A stretch of DNA of 64,000 bases from Nocardioides cavernae (GTDB taxonomy: Bacteria > Actinomycetota > Actinomycetes > Propionibacteriales > Nocardioidaceae), in the NCBI RefSeq assembly GCF_016907475.1, contig NZ_JAFBCA010000001.1, forward strand, positions 1,922,001-1,986,000, in the 5' to 3' direction. This document shows positions 55,649-62,784 of this stretch, in pieces (positions within the stretch are counted from its first letter, which is position 1; every line of letters starts with the position of its first letter). The position numbers were made by a program, and so were the translations under genes. The notes beneath the pieces were generated by a model that worked only from the letters and a program-made list of their open reading frames with translations, was not told where the DNA came from and did not search any database.

Positions 55649-55963
55649 CTACTCCAGCAGTAGGCCGTAGCGGAGGTCCTGCAGCACCTCAGATGCGTCG
55701 ACGTCTTTCAACCGCGCTACGTCCTCGACGAGCCATCGCAGCAAGATCTGCGTTCCACGGGTCACGTCAACGTGGCCCCACGTTCCAGCGCGCGCAGCGA
55801 TGTCTTCGAGGTCGGTGGAGGCGCTCTCGCACATGATGAATCGATGCTCGGCGTCTGCGCCTCGGGCCTCTGCGTCGAGATCGTCTTCGATGAGTCTCAA
55901 CAAAGTCCTTTGCGTGTCGCATATCGCCTCGTCCATTGCTGCCATGACACAAGGATCTGGCAT
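55649..55963 (-). CDS. Hypothetical island protein (about 104 aa)
   Basis: The frame is open from 56200, but the upstream part overlaps the neighbouring gene and reads like non-coding sequence, so the Met at 55963 is preferred. It reads MPDPCVMAAMDEAICDTQRT, then LLRLIEDDLDAEARGA and ILLRWLVEDVARLKDVDASE, a helical, acidic protein. No family recognised. The 182 bp between it and the zinc-ribbon gene hold nothing else visible. Confidence 0.4.
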   Translation of the reverse strand: MPDPCVMAAMDEAICDTQRTLLRLIEDDLDAEARGADAEHRFIMCESASTDLEDIAARAGTWGHVDVTRGTQILLRWLVEDVARLKDVDASEVLQDLRYGLLLE

Positions 55964-56145
55964 AAGCAGGTGCCGCGTGTTCGATCCGCGCAATCCAACG
56001 CAGAAAGGGGTGCCAGACGGGAACGCCAACGAATGAGTGGCGTGCAGGTTCGTCCCGAGCGTCCGCCGCGCCCTGCGAGTCAGCGCGGCTCCCTGGAGTG
56101 ACGGCAGCAGACACCGCGACGGATCATCGCGATGTAGGTCTACAT

Positions 56146-56760
56146 CTAGAGACAGTGCATGCAGTAGGTCGCCTCGGCTCCCGTCTGGAGGCGTGCCCAC
56201 TGGCGCACCAATGCTCTGTCCGTTGAGCAGACCTTGATGTACTCACCGGTAAACGTCTTCATCCCCCGCTGGAGCTCGCTGATGAAGCGGCATGATGCCC
56301 GATGAAGGACGAGGTACTCCGCGCTCGGCTGCCTGTTGCAGTTCAAGACGTACCCCTGCGGCCATGCGGAGAGCCAGCGCTGGTACCCGGCGTCGTCATC
56401 GACGAATCGCACCAAGTCGCCGGTATCGCCAGCCGGGTGGGGCCTGTAGGTGCCTGCCGTCATCCACTCGTGGCGACACTTGTGGCACCTGTAGGCGGTC
56501 TTGTCGACATAGCCCCACTCGGCTGACTCACGCCTGTCCTTGGCCTCGTCGCGATCTGCATATGCCCAACCGTCGATGGGTGTCTCGTCATGATCACGGG
56601 ACCCGCAGCGTGGGCATATGACACCTGGTGTTCGTCGCCCCCGCCAACCGCAGTCGAGGCATAGCAAAGGGATGTCCGATGACTTCGGTGCCCCAGGATC
56701 GCGGGTGAGGTTCTCGCTGCCGCAGCCACCGCAGGTGATCTCCACCTGTTCATCGTGCAA
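56146..56760 (-). CDS. Zinc-ribbon protein of unknown function
   Basis: A 204-aa protein with four CxxC knuckles (CGGCGSENL, CLDCGW, CPRCGS, CHKCRH) in the first 95 residues, implying two zinc ribbons. The C-terminal part has SAWPQGYVLNCNRQPSAEYL, VLHRASCRFI, KVCSTDRALVRQWA and a final YCMHCL. The GYVLN ... LHR..C pattern is one I have seen in actinobacterial proteins near restriction-type genes, from memory. The start at 56760 would be TTG; a GTG five codons in is an alternative. Probably binds nucleic acid or protein. Confidence 0.65.
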   Translation of the reverse strand: MHDEQVEITCGGCGSENLTRDPGAPKSSDIPLLCLDCGWRGRRTPGVICPRCGSRDHDETPIDGWAYADRDEAKDRRESAEWGYVDKTAYRCHKCRHEWMTAGTYRPHPAGDTGDLVRFVDDDAGYQRWLSAWPQGYVLNCNRQPSAEYLVLHRASCRFISELQRGMKTFTGEYIKVCSTDRALVRQWARLQTGAEATYCMHCL

Positions 56761-56777
56761 CCCCGACGCAGGGACGT

Positions 56778-57120
56778 CTACACGCGTGCGGACGGCCCGC
56801 CTTGAGGGCCTGCGATGTCGTACGTAACCATCGCTACGTCGGGTCGGATGTCTGCCTGAGCCAGGCGGCGCGTCAGATGGTCGAAGTTGAATCGCGGCCT
56901 TTTGCGGTTATTGAGGATGCCGACGTAGGCCAGCGGCAGCGGGTGCGTCGGGTACTGCGCCTCAGCGGCGTTGAGGATCGCCGATAGCTTCTCGAAGTCG
57001 CGGACCACCTCGCCGTAGTCGAGTCCCTCGGACTGGGTGGCAGATACCTTCAGCTCCGTGATGACCGTGAAGTCACGCAGGCGCGCCAGCCCCGACTTGG
57101 GATTGGGCTCCCATCTGCCA
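56778..57120 (-). pseudogene. C-terminal fragment of a restriction-like protein
   Basis: The minus strand encodes WEPNPKSGLARLRDF, VITELKVSATQSEGLDYGEV, VRDFEKLSAILNAAEAQYPT and LAYVGILNNRKRPRFNF before a normal stop. The E-L-K in a hydrophobic strand resembles the E-x-K of PD-(D/E)XK enzymes. Beyond about 57120 the frame runs antisense to the integrase fragment and is no longer protein-like, so the 5' part of the gene was lost at that junction. Assignment is tentative. Confidence 0.5.
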
Positions 57121-57125
57121 ACTGA

Positions 57126-57785
57126 TTGACCGCTGCCGACGAATGGGGGCCGATCTTCGAGTTGATCGCTGGGGCAGGACTCCGTCGTGGGGAGGCTCTC
57201 GGGCTGCGCTGGGGCGACGTCAACATGGAGAGCGGGACGCTGGTGATCCGACAGCAGGTTGTGCAGCTCGATGGCCACACGGCTCCGTGCCTGCGGTGCG
57301 GAGGAAGCCACCGTGGCCCCGCATTCACCCCACCGAAGACCGCAAGCGGCGAGGCACGCCGCATCGAGCTCGGCCAAGCGGCTTCTGGAGTGCTGCTCGC
57401 CCATCGACTTCACCAGGACGAAGTCCGGAGCTCTTGGGGGTCTGCCTACGCCGACCACGACCTGGTCTTCGCGCTGGACGACGGGAACCCGATCCACCCC
57501 GAAAGACTCACGAAGCGCTTCGGGATGTTGGTGGGGACCTCCGGGCTTCGGCATGCGCGACTCCACGACCTTCGTCACGCCCGAGCCTCGCTGCTGCTGG
57601 CATCCGGTACCGACCTCGCTCTGGTGTCCAAGATGCTGAGGCACTCGTCGGTGGCGGTGACTGCGGACACCTACTCCCACCTGCTCGAAGGGGTTGGGAG
57701 AAAGGCTGCGGATGCCGCAAATGCGCTCGTGCCTCGCAGAGCGCGTGCACATTCGGTGCACAGTTCGGCTCCTGAGCACAGTTGA
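57126..57785 (+). pseudogene. Truncated tyrosine integrase (catalytic domain only)
   Basis: 219 residues covering only the catalytic domain: ADEWGPIFELIAGAGLRRGE, HDLRHARAS, LRHSS and the nucleophile Y in DTYSHLLEG are all present, but the whole N-terminal arm-binding/core-binding part is missing. The frame begins abruptly (TTG, no ribosome site) at the junction with the restriction-like fragment. It abuts the right attachment site, the usual place for int, so it may be the original integrase of the element that entered tRNA-Lys. Confidence 0.82.
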
Positions 57786-57815
57786 GGCCCTTCCGGATCT
57801 CTCCGTGAAGGGCCT
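57785..57815. terminator. Hairpin between integrase fragment and tRNA-Lys
   Basis: AGGCCCTTC (57785-57793) pairs with GAAGGGCCT (57807-57815), with further CGGA/TCCG pairing inside. It serves the integrase fragment on one strand and the tRNA on the other, replacing the terminator lost to the left end. Confidence 0.75.
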
Positions 57816-57833
57816 CTGACCTGCTGAAACGGT

Positions 57834-57909
<76 letters not shown>

Positions 57910-57973
57910 AGGCGGTGAAGCGAGTAGAACACTACAGCGTGGTGATCGGCAGGCGAAATCGAGGTGGCCCCGC

Positions 57974-59542
57974 TCAGAGCTCGGCGAGCACGGCCTGCGC
58001 CGCGTTGTGGCCGCCGAGGCCGGAGACCGCCCCGCCGCGCCGCGCTCCCGAGCCGCAGAGGAGCACGGAGGCGTCCCCGGTCTGGACGCCCCACTGCTGG
58101 GCGGGGGTCTCGAGGCGCGACCGGTTGGGGGCCCACGGCCAGTCGAGGTCGCCGTGGAAGATGTGGCCACCCGGCATCGCCAGGTCCTTCTCGACGTCCT
58201 GCGGGATCTTGGCCTCGATGCACGGCCGGCCGTCGGCGTCGGTGGCGAGGCAGTCGGCGAGCGGCTCGGCCAGGACCGCGTCGAGCGAGGCCAGCGCACG
58301 CTGCACCGCGACGTCCTTGGCGCCCGGGTCGGCGTCGAAGAGCCCGGCCGGCGTGTGGAGGCCGAAGTAGGTCAGCGTGTGGGCCGAGCCGGCCCGGTCA
58401 CCGAGGATCGAGGGGTCGCTGAGGCTGTGGCAGTAGACCTCGCCCGGCATCGGGTCCGGCACCGAGCCGCCGGCTGCGGCGGCGTACGCCTGCTCGATGG
58501 TCGAGTAGTCCTCGGCGAGGTGGAGGGTCCCGGCGAAGGCGACGGCGGGGTCGACGCCCGACCGCAGCGCGGGCAGCCGGTCGAGCAGGAAGTTGATCTT
58601 GAGCTGCGAGCCGGCGGGCTTGGTGTCGGGGTCCTCGCCCTCGCCGAGCAGGATCCGCAGCACCCAGGGCGCGACGCCGGACAGCACGCGGCGGCCCGTC
58701 ACCGAGTGCTGGCGGTCGCCGTCGTGCCACACGACCTCGGCGCCGTCCGGGCCGGGCGTGATGGACCCGACGCCCGCGCCGGTGACGATCTCGGCCCCGG
58801 CATCGACGGCGGCCCGCGCCAGCGCGTCGGTGACCGCCCCCATGCCGCCGATCGGCACCCGCCACTCGCCGGTGCCGTTGCCGATGAGGTGGTAGAGGAA
58901 GCACCGGTTCTGCACGAGCGAGGGGTCGTCCATCGAGGCGAAGGTGCCGATGAGCGCGTCGGTGGCGACGACGCCGCGCACCGTGTCGTCGGCGAAGCGC
59001 CGGGTGATCGCCCGGCCGAGCGGCTCCTCGACGACGTCGGACCAGATGCGCTCGTCGACGAGGGCGCGGACGTCGCGCTCGAGGGGGAGCGGCTGCATCA
59101 GCGTCGGGGCCACCGCCTCGGCCAGCTTGCCGACCTCGCCGTAGAACGCCTCCCAGGCGGCGTACTCCTCCTCGCCTCCGGTGAGGTCGAGGAACGACGC
59201 ACGCGTCGCCTCGCCCTCGGGTCGCTCGACCAGCAGGCCGCCGGAGCGCTCGCCGCGCGTCCAGGGCGTGTAGGACGCGGTGGTGCGCGACGCGAGCCGG
59301 ACGTCGAGGTCCAGGTCGGCCATCAGCTGCTCCGGCATCAGGCTGACGAGGTAGGAGTAGCGCGAGAGCCGGGCGGGCTGCCCGGCGAAGGGCTCCACCG
59401 ACACCGCGGCTCCACCGGTGTGGTGCAGCCGCTCGAGGACGACCACCGACAGCCCGGCGCGGGCGAGGTAGGCGGCACTCACGAGGGCGTTGTGGCCGCC
59501 GCCGACGACCACCACGTCATAGCTGTTCCTGGCCGCGTTCAC
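57974..59542 (-). CDS. FAD-dependent oxidoreductase, phytoene-dehydrogenase-like
   Basis: A 522-aa protein. The N-terminal FAD-binding Rossmann motif is VVVVGGGHNALVSAAYLARA and ERLHHTGGAAVS, and the C-terminal FAD motif reads LLCGSGARRGGAVSGLGGHN. The middle has the substrate-domain features of the phytoene desaturase/PYROXD2 group (GNGTGEWRVPIGGMGAVTDA). It oxidises or isomerises an unknown hydrophobic substrate. No carotenoid synthesis partner is nearby, so a carotenoid role is not supported. It borders the tRNA-Lys and the next dehydrogenase gene (49 bp). Confidence 0.85.
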   Translation of the reverse strand: MNAARNSYDVVVVGGGHNALVSAAYLARAGLSVVVLERLHHTGGAAVSVEPFAGQPARLSRYSYLVSLMPEQLMADLDLDVRLASRTTASYTPWTRGERSGGLLVERPEGEATRASFLDLTGGEEEYAAWEAFYGEVGKLAEAVAPTLMQPLPLERDVRALVDERIWSDVVEEPLGRAITRRFADDTVRGVVATDALIGTFASMDDPSLVQNRCFLYHLIGNGTGEWRVPIGGMGAVTDALARAAVDAGAEIVTGAGVGSITPGPDGAEVVWHDGDRQHSVTGRRVLSGVAPWVLRILLGEGEDPDTKPAGSQLKINFLLDRLPALRSGVDPAVAFAGTLHLAEDYSTIEQAYAAAAGGSVPDPMPGEVYCHSLSDPSILGDRAGSAHTLTYFGLHTPAGLFDADPGAKDVAVQRALASLDAVLAEPLADCLATDADGRPCIEAKIPQDVEKDLAMPGGHIFHGDLDWPWAPNRSRLETPAQQWGVQTGDASVLLCGSGARRGGAVSGLGGHNAAQAVLAEL

Positions 59543-59591
59543 CGATCCAACGTAGACCCTCGGCAGGGTCCTCCCGGACGCGACACCGACG

Positions 59592-60656
59592 TCATCGCCG
59601 GAACGTGTCGTTCGGCACGACGACCGCCCGCCCCTCCACGCGGCCGTGCGTCAGGTCGTCGTACGCGGCGAGGGCGTCCTCGAGCGGGTAGATGGTCGTC
59701 GCAGCGTGCAGCAGCCCGCGGCCGGCCAGGTCGAGCACCTCCACCAGCTCGGCGCGGTTGCCCCAGTAGGTGGTCTGCACGCTCACCTCGTAGGGGACGC
59801 CGAAGAACGAGACCGGCAGGGTGCCGCCGGCGATCCCCACGATGGTGATGTCGCCGAGCTGGCGCACGCAGGCGGCCGCCGTGGCGAGGGTCTCGTCCGA
59901 CCCGACGAAGTCGAGGACCACGTCGGCGCCGCACCCGCCGGTGGCCTCCCTGATGCGGCTGGCGGTCTCGGGCCCCGGCTCCAGAACGAGGTCGGCACCC
60001 AGGTCGCTCGCCCGGACACGCGCGCTGTCGCGGCCGTCGACGGCGACGATGCGCGTGGCGGTCAGCGCGGTGAGGACCTGCAGCCCGAGGTGGCCGAGCC
60101 CGCCGACGCCGATCACGACCGCTGTGCTGCCGGGTCCGAGCTTGCACAGCGAGCGTCGCACGGCGTGGTACGGCGTCAGCGCCGCGTCGGTCAGCGGGGC
60201 GGCGTCGACGACCTCCAACCCGTCGGGGAGCGGGACGACGTGGCGCGCCGCAGGGACCAGCAGGTAGTCGGCCATCCCGCCGTCGAGGCCGAGCCCACCA
60301 CCGCCGCCGGGCACGGGTGCGAGGTCGGGTCGCTCGCAGTAGGTCTCCAGGCCGGCCGCGCAGTGCGCGCACGTGCCGCAGCCCCAGGCGCCGACGACGG
60401 CCACTGGTTGTCCGACCTCGAGCCCGGTGACTCCCTGGCCCACGGTGTGCACCCAGCCGGCGTTCTCGTGCCCGAGGGTGAACGGCGGGTCGTAGGGCAG
60501 CATGCCCGGCTCGAACTCGTGCATCAGGTGCAGGTCGGAGTGGCACGCGCCGGCCGCGCCGACCTGCACCAGCACCTCACCCGGGCCCGGCTCGGGGACG
60601 GGCACCTCCTCGAGGACCGGCTCGCTCTTCCACTGGTTCAGACGCAGTGCGCGCAT
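59592..60656 (-). CDS. Zinc-dependent alcohol dehydrogenase
   Basis: A 354-aa medium-chain dehydrogenase. The catalytic zinc site is GACHSDLH and GHENAGWV, the structural zinc site is the four cysteines of CGTCAHCAAGLETYC, and the NAD(P) loop is IGVGGLGHLGLQVL. The start ATG at 60656 gives the family N-terminus MRALRLNQWKSEP; the frame is open far upstream but antisense to the stress protein gene. It oxidises alcohols or reduces aldehydes; specificity unknown. It is divergent from the universal stress protein gene. Confidence 0.9.
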   Translation of the reverse strand: MRALRLNQWKSEPVLEEVPVPEPGPGEVLVQVGAAGACHSDLHLMHEFEPGMLPYDPPFTLGHENAGWVHTVGQGVTGLEVGQPVAVVGAWGCGTCAHCAAGLETYCERPDLAPVPGGGGGLGLDGGMADYLLVPAARHVVPLPDGLEVVDAAPLTDAALTPYHAVRRSLCKLGPGSTAVVIGVGGLGHLGLQVLTALTATRIVAVDGRDSARVRASDLGADLVLEPGPETASRIREATGGCGADVVLDFVGSDETLATAAACVRQLGDITIVGIAGGTLPVSFFGVPYEVSVQTTYWGNRAELVEVLDLAGRGLLHAATTIYPLEDALAAYDDLTHGRVEGRAVVVPNDTFRR

Positions 60657-60709
60657 GTCGACCTCCTCAGGCTCACCTCCAGCCTGCTCCCGGCGATGCT
60701 CCCGCAGCA

Positions 60710-60745
60710 GGGCCCTTTGCCGTCCCTCGCGGGGTCCAACGGCCC
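60710..60745. promoter_or_regulatory. Possible DosR/DevR-like boxes
   Basis: Two adjacent imperfect palindromes, GGGCCCTTTGCCGTCCC (60710-60726) and GGGGTCCAACGGCCC (60731-60745), lie in the 148-bp gap between the divergent alcohol dehydrogenase and universal stress protein genes. Their GGG-N-C..G-N-CCC layout resembles dormancy-regulator sites that often control such genes. Assignment is by eye only. Confidence 0.35.
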
Positions 60746-60804
60746 TTCGTACGACGCCGCCACCGGCGAAGAGTGGAGGCACAGACCAGTCGAGGGAGGA
60801 CGTC

Positions 60805-61707
60805 ATGACCGAGCAGGGCACCACCGCACACGGACCCCGGATCGTTGTCGGGGTCGGACCCGAGGAGGTGGAGTCGGCGCTCGCCTTCGCGGCCGCCGAG
60901 GCCGTCCGTGCCGGGTGCGGACTGCACCTGGTGCATGCCGTCGACCTGACCCCGATGGCGGCCGACCATGTCCTGCTGCCGGCCGTCGACATGGACGCCT
61001 GGGGAGCCGGGCGGATCGCCGAGGCGGTCAAGCTCGCCGACGAGCTCGTCGACGGCGCGGTGCCCGTCACCCACGACCTCGTCCGCGGAACGCCGGTGGG
61101 CGCGCTCGTCGAGGTAGGCCGGACCGCGCGGATGGTCGTGCTGGAGCACCGGCACCTGTCCCGGCTGTCGCGGATCGTGAACCGCACCGTCGCGGGCGGC
61201 GTGGCCGCGCACCTGCGGGTGCCCGTGGTCGCCGTACCGAGCGGGTGGCGGCCCGACGGGGAGCCGCGGGTGGTCGTCGCCGGCGTCGACGTGCCCGAGC
61301 GTTCGGACGAGGTGCTGCGCGCGGCGCTCGCCGAGGCGCACGCGCGCGGGGCCCGGCTGCGGCTCGTCCACTCGTGGTCGCTCCCGACGGCCTACGAGGG
61401 CATGTTCCCGCCGGAGGACGTCCGAGGGTGGTCGGACACTGCGCGCGCGGAGGTCTGCGCCGCGCTCGACCGGGTCGGAGACCTGACCGCCGCCATGGAC
61501 GCCGACGTACGGGTCGAGCAGGGCCGGGCCTCCGAGGTGCTCGTGGAGGCCTCCGCGGGCGCCGAGCTGCTGGTGATCGGTCGCCACGACCCGCTCGTGC
61601 CGATCGGGTCGCACGTCGGCCCAGTGGCACGCGCCGTGCTCAGGGAGGCGACGTGCCCGGTGCTGCTCGCGACGCCGCGACCTCACCGGGCGGCGTACCA
61701 CCCGTGA
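60805..61707 (+). CDS. Universal stress protein, two UspA domains
   Basis: A 300-aa protein with two tandem UspA folds: residues about 10-145 (RIVVGVGPEEVESALAFAAA, LVHAVDL, LRVPVVAVPSG) and about 152-295 (RVVVAGVDVPERSDEVLRAA, LRLVHSW, LLVIGRH, HVGPVARAVLREATCPVLLA). The second domain has the G-x2-G-x9-G type nucleotide loop only in degenerate form. USPs of this size are part of hypoxia/dormancy regulons in mycobacteria and streptomycetes. The ATG at 60805 follows GAGGGAGGA. Confidence 0.88.
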   Translation: MTEQGTTAHGPRIVVGVGPEEVESALAFAAAEAVRAGCGLHLVHAVDLTPMAADHVLLPAVDMDAWGAGRIAEAVKLADELVDGAVPVTHDLVRGTPVGALVEVGRTARMVVLEHRHLSRLSRIVNRTVAGGVAAHLRVPVVAVPSGWRPDGEPRVVVAGVDVPERSDEVLRAALAEAHARGARLRLVHSWSLPTAYEGMFPPEDVRGWSDTARAEVCAALDRVGDLTAAMDADVRVEQGRASEVLVEASAGAELLVIGRHDPLVPIGSHVGPVARAVLREATCPVLLATPRPHRAAYHP

Positions 61708-61722
61708 GGCCTGCGGGCGGGG

Positions 61723-61908
61723 TCAGCCCCGGGTGAACAGCCGGGACAGCAGGCCGCCGCCCGAGCCGCTGGCGGCTTTCTCGGCGGCAGTGTGCTGGCC
61801 GTTGCACCATTCCTTCGCCGGGACTCCGGCCTTGACCTGCCCGACGTGCTGGCCGCAACCGGCCCAGGTGGTCTTGCCGCAGGTCTTGCATCGCGCCGCT
61901 CGGCACAT
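61723..61908 (-). CDS. Small Cys-rich (zinc-ribbon-like) protein
   Basis: A 61-aa protein with C2, C7-x2-C10, C18 and C35 plus His at 21 and 39 (MCRAARCKTCGKTTWAGCGQ, WCNGQH), suggesting a small zinc-binding fold, then a Gly/Ser linker and a basic end (LLSRLFTRG). Similar short proteins are common in actinobacteria without known function. It lies 45 bp downstream of the TauE gene on the same strand and may belong to that operon. Confidence 0.7.
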   Translation of the reverse strand: MCRAARCKTCGKTTWAGCGQHVGQVKAGVPAKEWCNGQHTAAEKAASGSGGGLLSRLFTRG

Positions 61909-61953
61909 GGTGGGTCTCCTCGGGTGAGTGGTGGGTGAGTAGTGGTTGAGGGG

Positions 61954-62784
61954 TCAGACCAGGGCGGGCAGTGCCTGCACAGCGACGTACGCCGCCACGG
62001 TGAGGACGAGCCCGGTGAAGGCTGCGGACAGCCGGGTGGTGTCGGTGCGTGCGGCGAGGCGAGCCCCGAGGACGGAGCCGGCCACTGCCGTGATCGTGAG
62101 CGCGGCCACGAGGCGCCAGTCGGGCACGACGCCGGCCCCGGCCCGCGCAGCGAGGGCGGCAGCGCTGGTGATGGTGATGACGACCAGTGACGTGCCCGCG
62201 GCGTGGCGCATCGGCAGGGCGAGCGCGAGGAACAGGGCGGGGACGACGAGGAAGCCGCCGCCCACGCCGAGGAACCCGGTGAGCAGCCCCACGACGGTCG
62301 CCGTCACGAGCACCTTGAGGGCGCGGGGGCACTGGCACATGAAGGTGGGGCTGAACGTGATGATCGGGTCGTCGAGCTGCGGACGCTCGACCGGTGCTGC
62401 GTGGTCCCGGGACCGCCGCCGGCTGCGGAGCTGGCGGACCGTCATCAGGCCCGCGACCACCAGCATCATCGCCGAGAAGGCGGCCAGGAGCACCGGCTCG
62501 GGGACCGCGGACGACAGGCGCGCCCCCGCGACGGCGCCGCCGATGGCGACCGCCCCGAACGCGATGCCGCGCGCCAGCAGCACGCTGCCGGCACGGCGGG
62601 CGGCGACGGCCCCCGCGAGGGAGGTCACGCCGACGACGACCAGCGACCCGGTGGTCGCCTGTGCGGGCGTCTGGCCGAGCGCGAGGAGCACGGGGACGGC
62701 CAGGATCGAGCCGCCCCCGCCGAGCGCGCCCAGGCTCAGCCCGATGAGCGCGCCGGCGACGACGGCGAGGAGGAGCTCGATCAC
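61954..62784 (-). CDS. TauE/SafE-family sulfite/anion exporter
   Basis: A 276-aa membrane protein with two homologous halves, each starting with a Gly-rich helix (GALIGLSLGALGGGGSILAV and GLLTGFLGVGGGFLVVPAL), as in TauE/SafE (DUF81). About eight hydrophobic segments. Family members move sulfite or organosulfonates across the membrane. GTG start at 62784, overlapping the MBL-rhodanese stop by 4 bp (GTGA). Paired with a persulfide-handling enzyme it most likely exports the sulfite produced. Confidence 0.9.
   Translation of the reverse strand: MIELLLAVVAGALIGLSLGALGGGGSILAVPVLLALGQTPAQATTGSLVVVGVTSLAGAVAARRAGSVLLARGIAFGAVAIGGAVAGARLSSAVPEPVLLAAFSAMMLVVAGLMTVRQLRSRRRSRDHAAPVERPQLDDPIITFSPTFMCQCPRALKVLVTATVVGLLTGFLGVGGGFLVVPALFLALALPMRHAAGTSLVVITITSAAALAARAGAGVVPDWRLVAALTITAVAGSVLGARLAARTDTTRLSAAFTGLVLTVAAYVAVQALPALV

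Noticed and set aside
57974..59542. Oxidoreductase considered as a carotenoid biosynthesis enzyme
   Set aside because: No phytoene synthase or other carotenoid genes nearby; the sequence fits the broader PYROXD2-like group.
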